Shown here piece after piece: positions 1-5,850 of a stretch of 9,874 nucleotides of DNA. Every line of letters starts with the position of its first letter. Position 1 is the stretch's first letter. Source of the stretch: Chitinophagaceae bacterium (GTDB lineage Bacteria; Bacteroidota; Bacteroidia; Chitinophagales; Chitinophagaceae); assembly GCA_025455665.1 (NCBI GenBank), contig JALOMC010000146.1, positions 1 to 9,874 on the forward strand, given 5' to 3'. The notes under the pieces were generated by a model, which made no database searches, was not told the origin of the DNA, and was given only the letters and a program-made list of their open reading frames with translations. Both the position numbers and the translations under genes were made by a program.

Positions 1-165
1 GTGGGCGAAGAAAGCGGTACACTGGAAGAAGTGTACGAGCCGTTTTTGATACAAGAAGGCTTTTTGCAACGCACCCCCCGTGGCCGCGAAGTAACGGCCA
101 AGGCTTACAGCCATTTGGGCCGGCCACGGCCGGGTGGTGCTGCCAGTGGGTTGTTGTTTGAGTAG
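1..165 (+). CDS. ruvB: Holliday junction branch migration ATPase RuvB, C-terminal end (partial)
   Basis: This is the last 54 codons of RuvB, open at the left edge and ending at TAG 163-165. The visible part is the C-terminal winged-helix DNA-binding domain. It reads VGEESGTLEEVYEPFLIQ followed by GFLQRTPRGREVTAKAYSHL, which matches the very conserved family end (GE..T.EEVYEP(Y/F)LIQ.GF..RTPRGR..T..AY.H). RuvB is the hexameric AAA+ motor that, with RuvA, drives branch migration of Holliday junctions during recombinational repair in the cytoplasm. The ATPase domain with Walker A and B lies outside the window. The tail after the conserved end (GRPRPGGAASGLLFE) is a short low-complexity extension. 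No clear hairpin terminator follows the stop. Family identity is close to certain from the motif. Confidence 0.95.
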   Translation: MGEESGTLEEVYEPFLIQEGFLQRTPRGREVTAKAYSHLGRPRPGGAASGLLFE

Positions 166-415
166 GGTGGGCTGTCATGGTGGACAAAAGATTTGAGGTT
201 GGCCACTTAATTGAAATAATTCCAAAGCGATAGTATATGTGCTAATCGTTGATGATTTATCAGAAGCGTATTCAAATCATATGATCCGTGGCTGGTATTT
301 GCTTTGGTTTTTAAAAACAACCAGTAGTTATAGTTGACTATTTTCAAGCGAAATTGAGTTGGTGAAAGATAGCTACCTGTATGTAATAATGCTATATTCG
401 GCAAAACAAAATGTT
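166..415. other. AT-rich intergenic region upstream of the DUF4190-type gene
   Basis: This 250-bp stretch between ruvB and the next + gene is visibly more AT-rich than the coding sequence around it. It holds a perfect 12-bp palindrome, GTTTTTAAAAAC at 307-318, just after TTTGCTTTG. The nearest resemblance to a Bacteroidota -7 box is TATATTCG at 393-400 (one mismatch to TAnnTTTG), but no well-spaced -33 box precedes it, so I do not call a promoter. An open frame on the minus strand (207-404) has no recognisable protein features. Confidence 0.4.
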
Positions 416-874
416 ATGAGCAAATTTGTACTCCGAAATGCATTTGTATGCCTGTTGGCAGCAACTATTTTCTCGGCTGATGCCATGGCCGCTTTTACAC
501 TTCCGTATGCGCAGCCGGTGGCCAGCAAACAACTGGAATATTCTGAAAAGCTGACAAAGAAAGAAGTGGAAGCTTTCCTGGGGCGTAAGATGACGTCGAT
601 GGAGAAACTAGGCTTTCGGCTGAACAAGAAAAAGTTTGTAGCGCTGACCAACTATACCATGGGCATGGCTGCACCTGCGGCCGATAGCGATCGCACCAAT
701 GGTTGGGCAATTGCCGGCTTCGTTACCAGCTTTTTCATCGGCCCCCTTGGCCTGATTTTCAGCATCATTGCCCTGGGGCAAATCAAGCGAAATGGCGGAC
801 GTGGTTACGGTCTTGCTATTGCCGGTCTGGTACTTGGTATTATTGGCACCTTGGGCCTTATCTTCTTGCTGTAA
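416..874 (+). CDS. DUF4190-type small membrane protein with signal peptide
   Basis: A 152-residue protein. The ATG at 416 is preferred over upstream TTG 359 and ATG 389 because it gives a classic signal peptide: MSKFVLRN, a hydrophobic stretch at about residues 9-20, then a likely cleavage after AMA (about residue 25). A middle segment (about 46-75, KLTKKEVEAFLGRKMT then EKLGF) resembles a charged motif I recall from several Bacteroidota envelope proteins. Residues 94-152 form the C-terminal module: RTNGWAIAGFVTSFF, a first hydrophobic helix, the turn GQIKRNGGRGYGLAIAGL, and a second helix ending at the last residue. This is the usual double-glycine-rich helix pattern of DUF4190. The function of this domain is not established. 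The protein probably sits in the inner membrane with a periplasmic middle part. A strong hairpin lies 24 bp after the stop. Domain call is fairly secure; biological role unknown. Confidence 0.75.
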   Translation: MSKFVLRNAFVCLLAATIFSADAMAAFTLPYAQPVASKQLEYSEKLTKKEVEAFLGRKMTSMEKLGFRLNKKKFVALTNYTMGMAAPAADSDRTNGWAIAGFVTSFFIGPLGLIFSIIALGQIKRNGGRGYGLAIAGLVLGIIGTLGLIFLL

Positions 875-898
875 GACGGCTTGCAAATTCGTTGGTAA

Positions 899-931
899 CA
901 TGGGGTACAGCCGAAAGGTTCGTACCCCATG
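899..931. terminator. Bidirectional hairpin between convergent genes
   Basis: CATGGGGTAC (899-908) is perfectly complementary to GTACCCCATG (922-931). Inside, AGCC (909-912) and GGTT (917-920) pair with one G-T wobble and close a GAAA tetraloop (913-916), leaving one bulged C at 921. The 14-bp stem sits between the stop of the DUF4190-type gene (+) and the stop of the broken DUF1801 gene (-), the expected place for a shared terminator. It has no strong U-tract on either side, so a role in 3'-end stability rather than intrinsic termination is also possible. Confidence 0.55.
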
Positions 932-949
932 TCGTATCCGTACGTTGCA

Positions 950-1268
950 TTATTTTGTCAGGCCGGCCCGTCGTCTGACGCCCGCCTTCATATCATTCTG
1001 TCGGCAGCGGTGCAACACTATTTCGGTAATCAGTTTTGTTGGCAGTGGTATATCTACTGGCAATTGAATGGCTCCTTTCGAGCAATGGTAGGCCTTCAGC
1101 TGCGCAGCAAAAGCGCTGACGCCCTCGGCCGTGGGGTAAAAACCAATGTGCGACTGAAAGGCACCGAAATAAACCAGCACCCAACCTGCGCATTTCCAAT
1201 AGTTGGCTGCGGTGCGGTTCATCAAAGCTGGCAATGTAGGCGTCTACCGTGCTGAAGGCGGTTTTCAT
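950..1268 (-). pseudogene. DUF1801 family protein, internally deleted and frameshifted
   Basis: Two minus-strand frames together resemble one DUF1801 (YdhG-like, sometimes called iron chaperone) protein. The first runs from ATG 1268 and gives MKTAFSTVDAYIASFDEP then SQLLEMR, the usual N-terminal helix of the family. The second frame gives WVLVYFGAFQSHIGFYPT and then AEGVSAFAAQLKAYHCSKGAIQ, followed by LPVDIPLPTKLITEIV and a stop at 950-952, which is the usual C-terminal half. The switch falls between about 1196 and 1180. The central family segment with the PEAxExISYxMPAF-like motif, about 20-25 residues, is missing, so this is a deletion with a net frame change rather than a point indel. Neither frame alone can give the full fold. 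The overall role of the family is not well defined. The hairpin at 899-931 lies just past the stop. Confidence 0.75.
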
Positions 1269-1307
1269 AGCAGGGGTAAGATAAACATGTCTCGATTTGT
1301 TGGGACA

Positions 1308-1346
1308 CTGATTTTCACGGATGAGCGGATGTTCGCGGATTTTGGT
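1308..1346. repeat. Short tandem CGGAT repeats, dispersed-repeat-like
   Basis: Three CGGAT words occur at 1318-1322, 1326-1330 and 1336-1340, separated by 3 and 5 bases (CACGGATGAGCGGATG, then TTCGCGGATTTT). On the minus strand this reads as ATCCGCGAAC-ATCCGCTC-ATCCGTGAAAATC. From memory this resembles short intergenic repeats with ATCCGTG units seen in many bacterial genomes, but only this one copy is visible here. It lies directly upstream of the broken DUF1801 gene. Confidence 0.35.
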
Positions 1347-1359
1347 TCCCTCAACCCCG

Positions 1360-1379
1360 CCTCTCCCCGAAGTGAGAGG
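1360..1379. repeat. Small inverted repeat (CCTCTC/GAGAGG)
   Basis: CCTCTC (1360-1365) and GAGAGG (1374-1379) form a 6-bp stem with the loop CCCGAAGT. The flanks (CCCTCAACCCCG before, GAGCTGAAGC after) give it the look of a short intergenic hairpin element. It lies roughly midway between the broken DUF1801 gene and the 94-residue membrane protein gene. No promoter or coding signal was seen here. Confidence 0.35.
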
Positions 1380-1477
1380 AGCTGAAGCAGCGGGAGGCCT
1401 GACAGCGAACGTCACTCCTCCGCCATCTGCCGTCTACTCGCAACACCAAACAACCGGCACCTTCGTGCCACCGTTGC

Positions 1478-1762
1478 CTAAAACCGGTACCGGCTGCTGG
1501 CGTGAAATACCTGCTGGCGCAAAAAGCGCAAAGCGCCCAGGGTGCGCAGCAGCGGGGCTCCTATGCGGCGCCACAATAGCCATACCAGGCCAATGGCCAG
1601 CACTGCTGCCACTAGTATGCCCAAACCGGCCCCAATGGCTACAATGGCCCAGCCGCTGGGATTCCAGGGAGTAAGCCAGGCAATGATGCCGGTGGTAAAC
1701 GTGCCAGCCAGCGCAAACCAGCCAAACCAGAACAACAGCAGCAGATTGCGAATTTGTTTCAT
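1478..1762 (-). CDS. Small hypothetical membrane protein with two helices
   Basis: A 94-residue protein from ATG 1760-1762 to TAG 1478-1480. The same frame is open further upstream, but that extension crosses the terminator at 1853-1885 and lacks protein-like features, so the start MKQIRNLLLLFWFGW is preferred. Helix one is about residues 7-30. Helix two is about 38-64, a glycine- and alanine-rich stretch ending in WLLWRR. The tail (65-94) is strongly basic (RR, R, R, R, RYRF) and by the positive-inside rule should be cytoplasmic, giving both ends inside. I do not recognise a family. A 7-bp inverted repeat (1789-1809) lies 26 bp upstream of the start and could be an operator or leader hairpin. 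The hydrophobic pattern and sensible start argue that it is real, but this is a judgement. Confidence 0.6.
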   Translation of the reverse strand: MKQIRNLLLLFWFGWFALAGTFTTGIIAWLTPWNPSGWAIVAIGAGLGILVAAVLAIGLVWLLWRRIGAPLLRTLGALRFLRQQVFHASSRYRF

Positions 1763-1788
1763 GAAGTGAAGAGGCGTTTTTGTGATAC

Positions 1789-1809
1789 TACAGGCAGGTA
1801 AGGCCTGTA
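1789..1809 (-). promoter_or_regulatory. Inverted repeat in the leader of the 94-residue membrane protein gene
   Basis: TACAGGC (1789-1795) and GCCTGTA (1803-1809) are perfect inverted repeats separated by 7 bases (AGGTAAG). The repeat is centred about 37 bp upstream of the ATG at 1762 on the minus strand. Its size and symmetry fit a dimeric repressor site or a leader hairpin. Nothing in the sequence tells these apart. Confidence 0.3.
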
Positions 1810-1852
1810 TTAGGAAAACTTTGGCGAGTGGCGTGCTTTGTTGCCACATAAA

Positions 1853-1885
1853 AAAATCCTCCGGCGAACTGCGCCGAAGGATTTT
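1853..1885 (-). terminator. Intrinsic terminator of the response regulator gene
   Basis: On the minus strand the arm CGCCG plus AAGGATTTT (+ strand 1872-1885) pairs with AAAATCCT plus CCGGCG (1853-1866), giving a 13-bp stem with a single C-A mismatch (1861/1877) and a 5-base loop. Read in the minus direction it ends in a run of T (complement of A1851-1856). It lies about 90 bp after the response regulator stop and before the 94-residue membrane gene, so it separates the two transcription units. GC-rich stem plus T-run make this a textbook rho-independent signal. Confidence 0.8.
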
Positions 1886-1940
1886 GAAAATTTGATTCGA
1901 AAGATCGGCGGGAAGCACAAACAGCCAGCAGCCTGATCAC

Positions 1941-1974
1941 TAATTACCTAATCAACCAATTAACCAATTCCCAA
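1941..1974. repeat. AATTA/AATCAACC-like short direct repeats
   Basis: The 3' flank of the response regulator gene contains a run of related short words (TAATTACC, TAATCAACC, AATTAACC, AATTCCC, AATCAAC) in imperfect tandem. Such runs are common in the gaps between Bacteroidota genes, in my recollection. No function is apparent. Confidence 0.3.
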
Positions 1975-2679
1975 TCAACTCGCCTCCTTCTCCACCAGCC
2001 GGAAGCCGTTGCCGTGAATGTTGACGATTTCAAGGTTTTCGTCTTCTTTCAGGTATTTGCGCAGTTTGGCAATGTACACATCCATGCTGCGGCCGTTGAA
2101 GTAGGTATCGCTGCCCCAAATTTTCTTGAGGGCTTTTTCACGGGGCAGCAGGTCGTTTTTATGCTCGGCCAGCATGCGCAGCAGTTCATTTTCTTTCGGG
2201 CTCAGCGTTTGTGTACGGCCGGCTATGCTTAGTTCCCGCAGTTTGGGGTTGAAGTGGAAGCGACCCAGGTCGAACTCCATGTTTTCCTGTTCGCGGTTCA
2301 GCTCTTCGTTTCGCTTGAGGATGGCCTGAATTTTGTGCAGCAAAATTTCGCTATCGAAAGGCTTGGTGATGTAGTCATCGGCGCCCAGTTTGTAGCCCTG
2401 AATGATGTCTTCCTTCATGGTTTTGGCACTCAGAAAAAACAAGGGTATTTCGGGGTCTACGTCGCGTATTTCTTCGGCCAGGGTGAAGCCGTCCATATTG
2501 GGCATCATCACATCCAGCAGGCAGATGTCAAATTTTTCACGCTGAAAAGCTGCCAGGCCGAGGCGGCCGTCCCGCTCCAGGGTCACGTCGTAGTCGTTCA
2601 GCTCCAGGTAGTTTTTCAGCACCATGCCAAGATTGGTATCGTCTTCGCACAGCAGTATTTTGTATTTACGGGTTTCCAT
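1975..2679 (-). CDS. OmpR/PhoB-family response regulator (RprY-like)
   Basis: A 234-residue two-component response regulator, a DNA-binding transcription factor switched by phosphorylation. The start METRKYKILLCEDD (ATG 2677-2679) is preferred over an upstream TTG at 2700 because the receiver domain begins at once. Receiver domain, about 6-122: acidic pocket E12-D13-D14, phospho-acceptor D56 in LLDVMMP, switch serine S84 in LSAK, and invariant lysine K106 in TKPF. A short linker follows (122-135), then an OmpR-type winged helix (about 137-230) with LSPKENELLRML, the recognition-helix region RSMDVYIAKLRKYL, and the wing hairpin IVNIHGNGFRLV. All key residues are present, so it should be active. 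It resembles the Bacteroides RprY type, normally paired with the kinase RprX, but no histidine kinase gene is adjacent. It is divergent from the GroES-like gene and ends at its own terminator, so it looks monocistronic. The exact regulon cannot be read from sequence. Confidence 0.9.
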   Translation of the reverse strand: METRKYKILLCEDDTNLGMVLKNYLELNDYDVTLERDGRLGLAAFQREKFDICLLDVMMPNMDGFTLAEEIRDVDPEIPLFFLSAKTMKEDIIQGYKLGADDYITKPFDSEILLHKIQAILKRNEELNREQENMEFDLGRFHFNPKLRELSIAGRTQTLSPKENELLRMLAEHKNDLLPREKALKKIWGSDTYFNGRSMDVYIAKLRKYLKEDENLEIVNIHGNGFRLVEKEAS

Positions 2680-2701
2680 AATGAATGGCGATTTGTACAA
2701 A

Positions 2702-2732
2702 TAAAAATAGAAATAACCGGGTGGCCGTCCAA
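2702..2732 (-). promoter_or_regulatory. Candidate promoter of the response regulator gene
   Basis: On the minus strand there is a TTG (complement of 2730-2732, in TTATTGG) followed after exactly 20 bases by TATTTTTA (complement of 2702-2709). The second box matches the Bacteroidota -7 consensus TAnnTTTG at all but the last base. Transcription would begin near 2695, leaving a leader of about 16 bases before ATG 2679. The spacing fits the -33/-7 architecture. Confidence 0.4.
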
Positions 2733-2774
2733 TAAATTGTTAATGAGGCGCTTAGGTGCTGCGGCAGTACCAGC

Positions 2775-2800
2775 GGCAGGCTGCCTGCCATTTTGCAGGC
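2775..2800. promoter_or_regulatory. Palindrome cluster in the divergent regulator/GroES-like intergenic region
   Basis: GGCAGGC (2775-2781) and GCCTGCC (2783-2789) form a perfect dyad around a single T. The second arm can also pair with GCAGGC (2795-2800) across a CATTTT loop. This sits between two divergent starts (2679 on minus and 2857 on plus). The TTTTG at 2791-2795, a possible -33 box for the GroES-like gene, overlaps it. It may be an operator controlling either gene; the response regulator itself is one candidate binder, but that is speculation. Confidence 0.35.
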
Positions 2801-2826
2801 TGGCAGCATCAAATGCATGAAATTTG
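2792..2826 (+). promoter_or_regulatory. Weak candidate promoter of the GroES-like gene
   Basis: TTTG at 2792-2795 is followed after 23 bases by GAAATTTG (2819-2826), one mismatch from the Bacteroidota -7 box TAnnTTTG. The spacing is a little longer than the usual 19-21. A start near 2833 would leave a leader of about 24 bases before ATG 2857. Confidence 0.3.
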
Positions 2827-2856
2827 CCGGGGCAAAACCACCAAAGAAGCTGCAAT

Positions 2857-3228
2857 ATGCTACTGACACCAGATAACCGACTAAAAAAGCTGATAGTAAT
2901 AGGCGACCGCGTACTGGTGCGCCCCGGCAAGGCTGATGAGCGTACCGCCAGCGGCCTTTATTTGCCGCCCGGTGTGCAGGAAAAGGAAAAGGTGCAACAA
3001 GGCTACGTAATAAAAACGGGGCCTGGCTATGCCATACCGGTGCCGGCCGACGATGAGCCGTGGAAAGCTGAGGAGGAGCAGGTAAAGTACATTCCGCTGC
3101 AGGTACGGGAGGGCGATCTGGCCATTTTTTTGCTGAGTGGTGCCACCGAGGTGATGTACGAGGGCGAACGCTACTACATAGTGCCGCAAAGCGCCATTTT
3201 GATGCTGGAGCGGGAGGAGGACCTGTAG
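2857..3228 (+). CDS. GroES-like (Cpn10 family) protein, elongated form
   Basis: A 123-residue protein of the Cpn10 fold. ATG 2857 is preferred over the in-frame upstream start at 2824 because MLLTPDNRLKKLIVIGDRVL begins the domain directly. Visible blocks are GDRVLVRP (16-23), a mobile-loop region ADERTASGLYLPP (26-38), QQGYVIKTGPG (47-57), VREGDLAIF (83-91) and YEGERYYIVPQSAILMLE (101-118). Canonical GroES has about 97 residues. The extra length comes mostly from an insertion at about 58-80 (YAIPVPADDEPWKAEEEQVKY). I recall this longer form as common in Bacteroidota alongside a separate groES-groEL operon. No groEL is next to it here, so it may be a paralogue with its own role or partner. 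The mobile loop keeps the hydrophobic GLYLPP motif where GroES has GGIVL, so contact with a GroEL-like ring remains possible. Likely cytoplasmic and transcribed alone. Confidence 0.8.
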   Translation: MLLTPDNRLKKLIVIGDRVLVRPGKADERTASGLYLPPGVQEKEKVQQGYVIKTGPGYAIPVPADDEPWKAEEEQVKYIPLQVREGDLAIFLLSGATEVMYEGERYYIVPQSAILMLEREEDL

Positions 3229-3303
3229 GGCGCCTGCTACCTTATCTTTAGCACCGGCATCGAAGGAAGTGGCACCTTGCCCGGGCCTGCACACTGGCGA
3301 TGG

Positions 3304-3417
3304 GCTGCGCTGCCTGTAGGGCCTGGCCTCGATTCAATAGAGGCCGAGCGACAGCGAGCCCGAAAGGGAGCGAACAGCAGCCGGGCCGTGCAAGGCTGTA
3401 GACAGCCCCAGCGCAGC
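3304..3417. other. Self-complementary GC-rich intergenic element, multi-branched fold
   Basis: A perfect 9-bp outer stem, GCTGCGCTG (3304-3312) with CAGCGCAGC (3409-3417), encloses three smaller hairpins: GGCCTC/GAGGCC (3325-3330 with 3340-3345, 9-base loop), CCC-GAAA-GGG (3359-3368), and GGCTGT/ACAGCC (3394-3399 with 3402-3407). Between them is a near-direct repeat, GAGCGACAGC (3346-3355) and GAGCGAACAGC (3368-3378). The whole is about 114 nt and lies in the 273-bp gap between the GroES-like gene and rel, about 85 bp before the TTG start of rel. It could be a dispersed palindromic repeat, a structured 3' end, or a small RNA. I recognise no known RNA family. Confidence 0.4.
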
Positions 3418-3448
3418 ACAACTACTTTCATGCCTGTCTTGTTTTGTG

Positions 3449-3480
3449 TTGATGCCGACCTGCACCAGTAATAATTTTTG
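3449..3480 (+). promoter_or_regulatory. Candidate promoter of rel
   Basis: TTG (3449-3451, in GTGTTG) is followed after 21 bases by AATTTTTG (3473-3480), one mismatch from the Bacteroidota -7 box TAnnTTTG. Transcription would start near 3487, leaving a leader of about 15 bases before the TTG start codon at 3502. This would place the self-complementary element 3304-3417 upstream of the rel transcript. Confidence 0.4.
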
Positions 3481-3501
3481 ACCAGCTGAATACTGCCCGC
3501 C

Positions 3502-5760
3502 TTGGAAACGACCGCCCCCATACTGAAGACATACGACCTGAACGAAGAGCAGGAAAAGAAGGAGATACTGCGCAAATACAGGGCCCTGCTGCGGGTGCTG
3601 AAACCCAAGCTGAAACCCGGCGACCGCGAAACGCTGCGGCATGCTTTTGAAATGGCTGCCGATGCACACAAAACCATGCGGCGAAAGAGCGGCGAACCCT
3701 ACATTTTTCATCCGCTGGCGGTGGCCATGATATGTGTAGAAGAAATAGGCCTGGGGGTACGCAGCACCATTTGTGCCCTGCTGCATGATACCGTGGAGGA
3801 TACCGAGGTGACACTGGACGACGTGAGTCGTGAATTTGGGACGGAAATAGCCCGTATAGTAGATGGGCTGACCAAGATCAGCAACGTGATAGACACCAGC
3901 AGTAGTCAGCAGGCCGAAAACTTTAAAAAGATACTGCTGACACTGACCGACGACCCGCGGGTGATACTGATAAAGCTGGCCGACCGCCTGCACAATATGC
4001 GTACGCTGGACAGTATGAAGCGGGAGAAGCAACTGAAAATAGCCAGTGAAACGGTGTGGGTATATGCGCCGCTGGCGCACCGCATGGGCCTGTATGGCAT
4101 TAAGACGGAGATGGAAGACCTGTCGATGAAGTACATGGAGCCCGATGCCTACCGCGATATAGCCCAAAAGCTGGCCGAAACCAAACGGGAGCGCAGCCGG
4201 TACATCAACGAGTTTATACGGCCGCTGAAGGAAAAGCTGGACCAGAGTGGCTTGCAGTTTGAGATATATGGCAGGCCCAAAAGCATTCACTCTATCTGGA
4301 ATAAAATGAAAAAGAAGAGTGTAAGCTTTGAGGAGGTATACGACCTGTTTGCCATACGGGTGCTGCTGGACTCGGAGCCGCAGCATGAAAAGGCGGACTG
4401 CTGGAAGGTGTACAGCATCATTACCAGCGAGTACCAGCCACAGCCCGAGCGGCTACGAGACTGGCTGAGCCGCCCCAAAGCCAATGGCTACGAGGCGCTG
4501 CACACTACGGTAATGGGGCCACAGGGCAAATGGGTAGAGGTGCAGGTGCGCAGCCGCCGTATGAATGAAATAGCTGAACGCGGCCTGGCCGCTCACTACA
4601 AGTACAAAGAGGGGTCGGCTACCGAAGACCGGTTTGACAAATGGTTTCAGCAAATACGCGACGTGATTAGTACCCAGGACACCGACACGGTGGATTTTCT
4701 GAATGATTTCAAGACCAGCTTTCTGGCAGAAGAAATATATGTGTACACCCCCAAAGGCGATGTGAAAATGCTGCCGGCCGGCAGCTCGGCGCTTGACTTT
4801 GCATTTGGTATTCACACGGCCATTGGCAGCAAAACCATTGGGGCCAAAGTGAACCACAAGCTGGTGCCCATAGGCCACAAGCTGCGCAGTGGCGATCAGA
4901 TTGAGATCATCACCAGCAGTAAGCAAAAGCCGCACGAAGATTGGCTGAACCTGGTGATAACCGCCAAGGCCAAAAGCCGCATTAAAGATGCGCTGAAAGA
5001 AGAGAAACGTAAGATTGCAGAGGACGGTAAATACATACTGCAGAAGAAACTGGAAGGCATGAAAGCCGGCAATAGCCAGCACAATATCGACCTGCTGGTG
5101 GCCTTCTACAAATTGTCGTCGTCGCTGGATTTGTTTTACAATATTGCCATCAAGATCATTGATCTGAAGGAGCTGAAGGACTTTCATGTACTGGGCGATA
5201 AACTGGAAGTACCCAAGCCGGTGCGGCCACAGAGCGATGCGCCACCCATGCACCCCGATGCCTACCGGCAGCAGCCGGCCCTGCCCAAGGATACTGAGCT
5301 GATCATTTTTGGCGAACGGGGCGACCAGATCAAGTACACATTGGCCAACTGCTGCAAGCCCATACCTGGCGACGACGTCTTTGGCTTCATTTCATCGGGC
5401 GAAGGGCTGAAAATTCACCGCATCAACTGCCCGAATGCTGCCCGCCTGCTGGCCAACTACGGCCACCGGGTGGTAAAAACCAAATGGGCTAAAAACAAAG
5501 ACATTGCCTTCCTGACGGGCATTCGCATTGTGGGGCTGGATGATGTGGGTGTTATCAACAAGATTACCAATATCATCAGCGGCGACCTCCGCATCAATAT
5601 CAATGCACTGACCATTGAGAGCCATGATGGCTTGTTTGAAGGCAACATAAAAGTGTACGTGCACGACAAAGAAGAGCTGAGCGAACTGGTAGCCCGACTG
5701 AAGGCCCTGAATGGCATAGAAAGCGTAGACCGCTTTGAGCCGGAAGATCCGGGACGCTGA
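3502..5760 (+). CDS. Bifunctional (p)ppGpp synthetase/hydrolase, RelA/SpoT family
   Basis: A 752-residue long Rel protein that makes (p)ppGpp from ATP and GDP/GTP and degrades it, controlling the stringent response in the cytoplasm. Start: TTG 3502; an in-frame TGA at 3487-3489 and no ATG before residue 51 (inside the HD domain) leave TTG as the best choice. HD hydrolase domain, about 45-200: H70, H95-D96, E99-D100 (HDTVED), and D161/N165 in LADRLHNM. All are kept, so hydrolysis should be active. Synthetase, about 250-370: YGRPKSIHSIWNKMKKK, then YDLFAIRV with D281, GYEALHTTV (Y330, H334) and EVQVRS (E347). The basic KMKKK stretch is the bifunctional-type motif. TGS domain, about 411-471. A helical region follows, then the conserved-cysteine domain (C617, C618, H639, C643) and a C-terminal ACT domain (about 668-745). 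Length and order match the family. Monocistronic, followed by ppc 90 bp later. Bacteroidota usually carry one such long enzyme, so this is probably the main one. Confidence 0.95.
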   Translation: METTAPILKTYDLNEEQEKKEILRKYRALLRVLKPKLKPGDRETLRHAFEMAADAHKTMRRKSGEPYIFHPLAVAMICVEEIGLGVRSTICALLHDTVEDTEVTLDDVSREFGTEIARIVDGLTKISNVIDTSSSQQAENFKKILLTLTDDPRVILIKLADRLHNMRTLDSMKREKQLKIASETVWVYAPLAHRMGLYGIKTEMEDLSMKYMEPDAYRDIAQKLAETKRERSRYINEFIRPLKEKLDQSGLQFEIYGRPKSIHSIWNKMKKKSVSFEEVYDLFAIRVLLDSEPQHEKADCWKVYSIITSEYQPQPERLRDWLSRPKANGYEALHTTVMGPQGKWVEVQVRSRRMNEIAERGLAAHYKYKEGSATEDRFDKWFQQIRDVISTQDTDTVDFLNDFKTSFLAEEIYVYTPKGDVKMLPAGSSALDFAFGIHTAIGSKTIGAKVNHKLVPIGHKLRSGDQIEIITSSKQKPHEDWLNLVITAKAKSRIKDALKEEKRKIAEDGKYILQKKLEGMKAGNSQHNIDLLVAFYKLSSSLDLFYNIAIKIIDLKELKDFHVLGDKLEVPKPVRPQSDAPPMHPDAYRQQPALPKDTELIIFGERGDQIKYTLANCCKPIPGDDVFGFISSGEGLKIHRINCPNAARLLANYGHRVVKTKWAKNKDIAFLTGIRIVGLDDVGVINKITNIISGDLRININALTIESHDGLFEGNIKVYVHDKEELSELVARLKALNGIESVDRFEPEDPGR

Positions 5761-5850
5761 TAAGCACCGACCAAGATTGGGCCATTTTCATTAGTTTAGC
5801 GAGCTGCCTGAGCTACTCGATTGTGCGCCGTAGAAGCCCAACTATTATTT

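Noticed and set aside
207..404. 65-codon minus-strand open frame in the gap after ruvB
   Set aside because: No signal, domain or family-like sequence; the frame is in AT-rich non-coding DNA and looks accidental.
1478..1918. Longer version (146 codons) of the two-helix membrane protein starting at 1918
   Set aside because: The extra N-terminus would be read through the intrinsic terminator 1853-1885 and has no protein-like features; the shorter start at 1762 leads straight into the first helix.
3334..4386. 350-codon minus-strand open frame opposite rel
   Set aside because: A shadow of the rel coding sequence caused by its base composition; no recognisable domain.
4453..5253. 266-codon minus-strand open frame opposite rel
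   Set aside because: Same reason: it lies wholly over the conserved TGS and helical parts of Rel.
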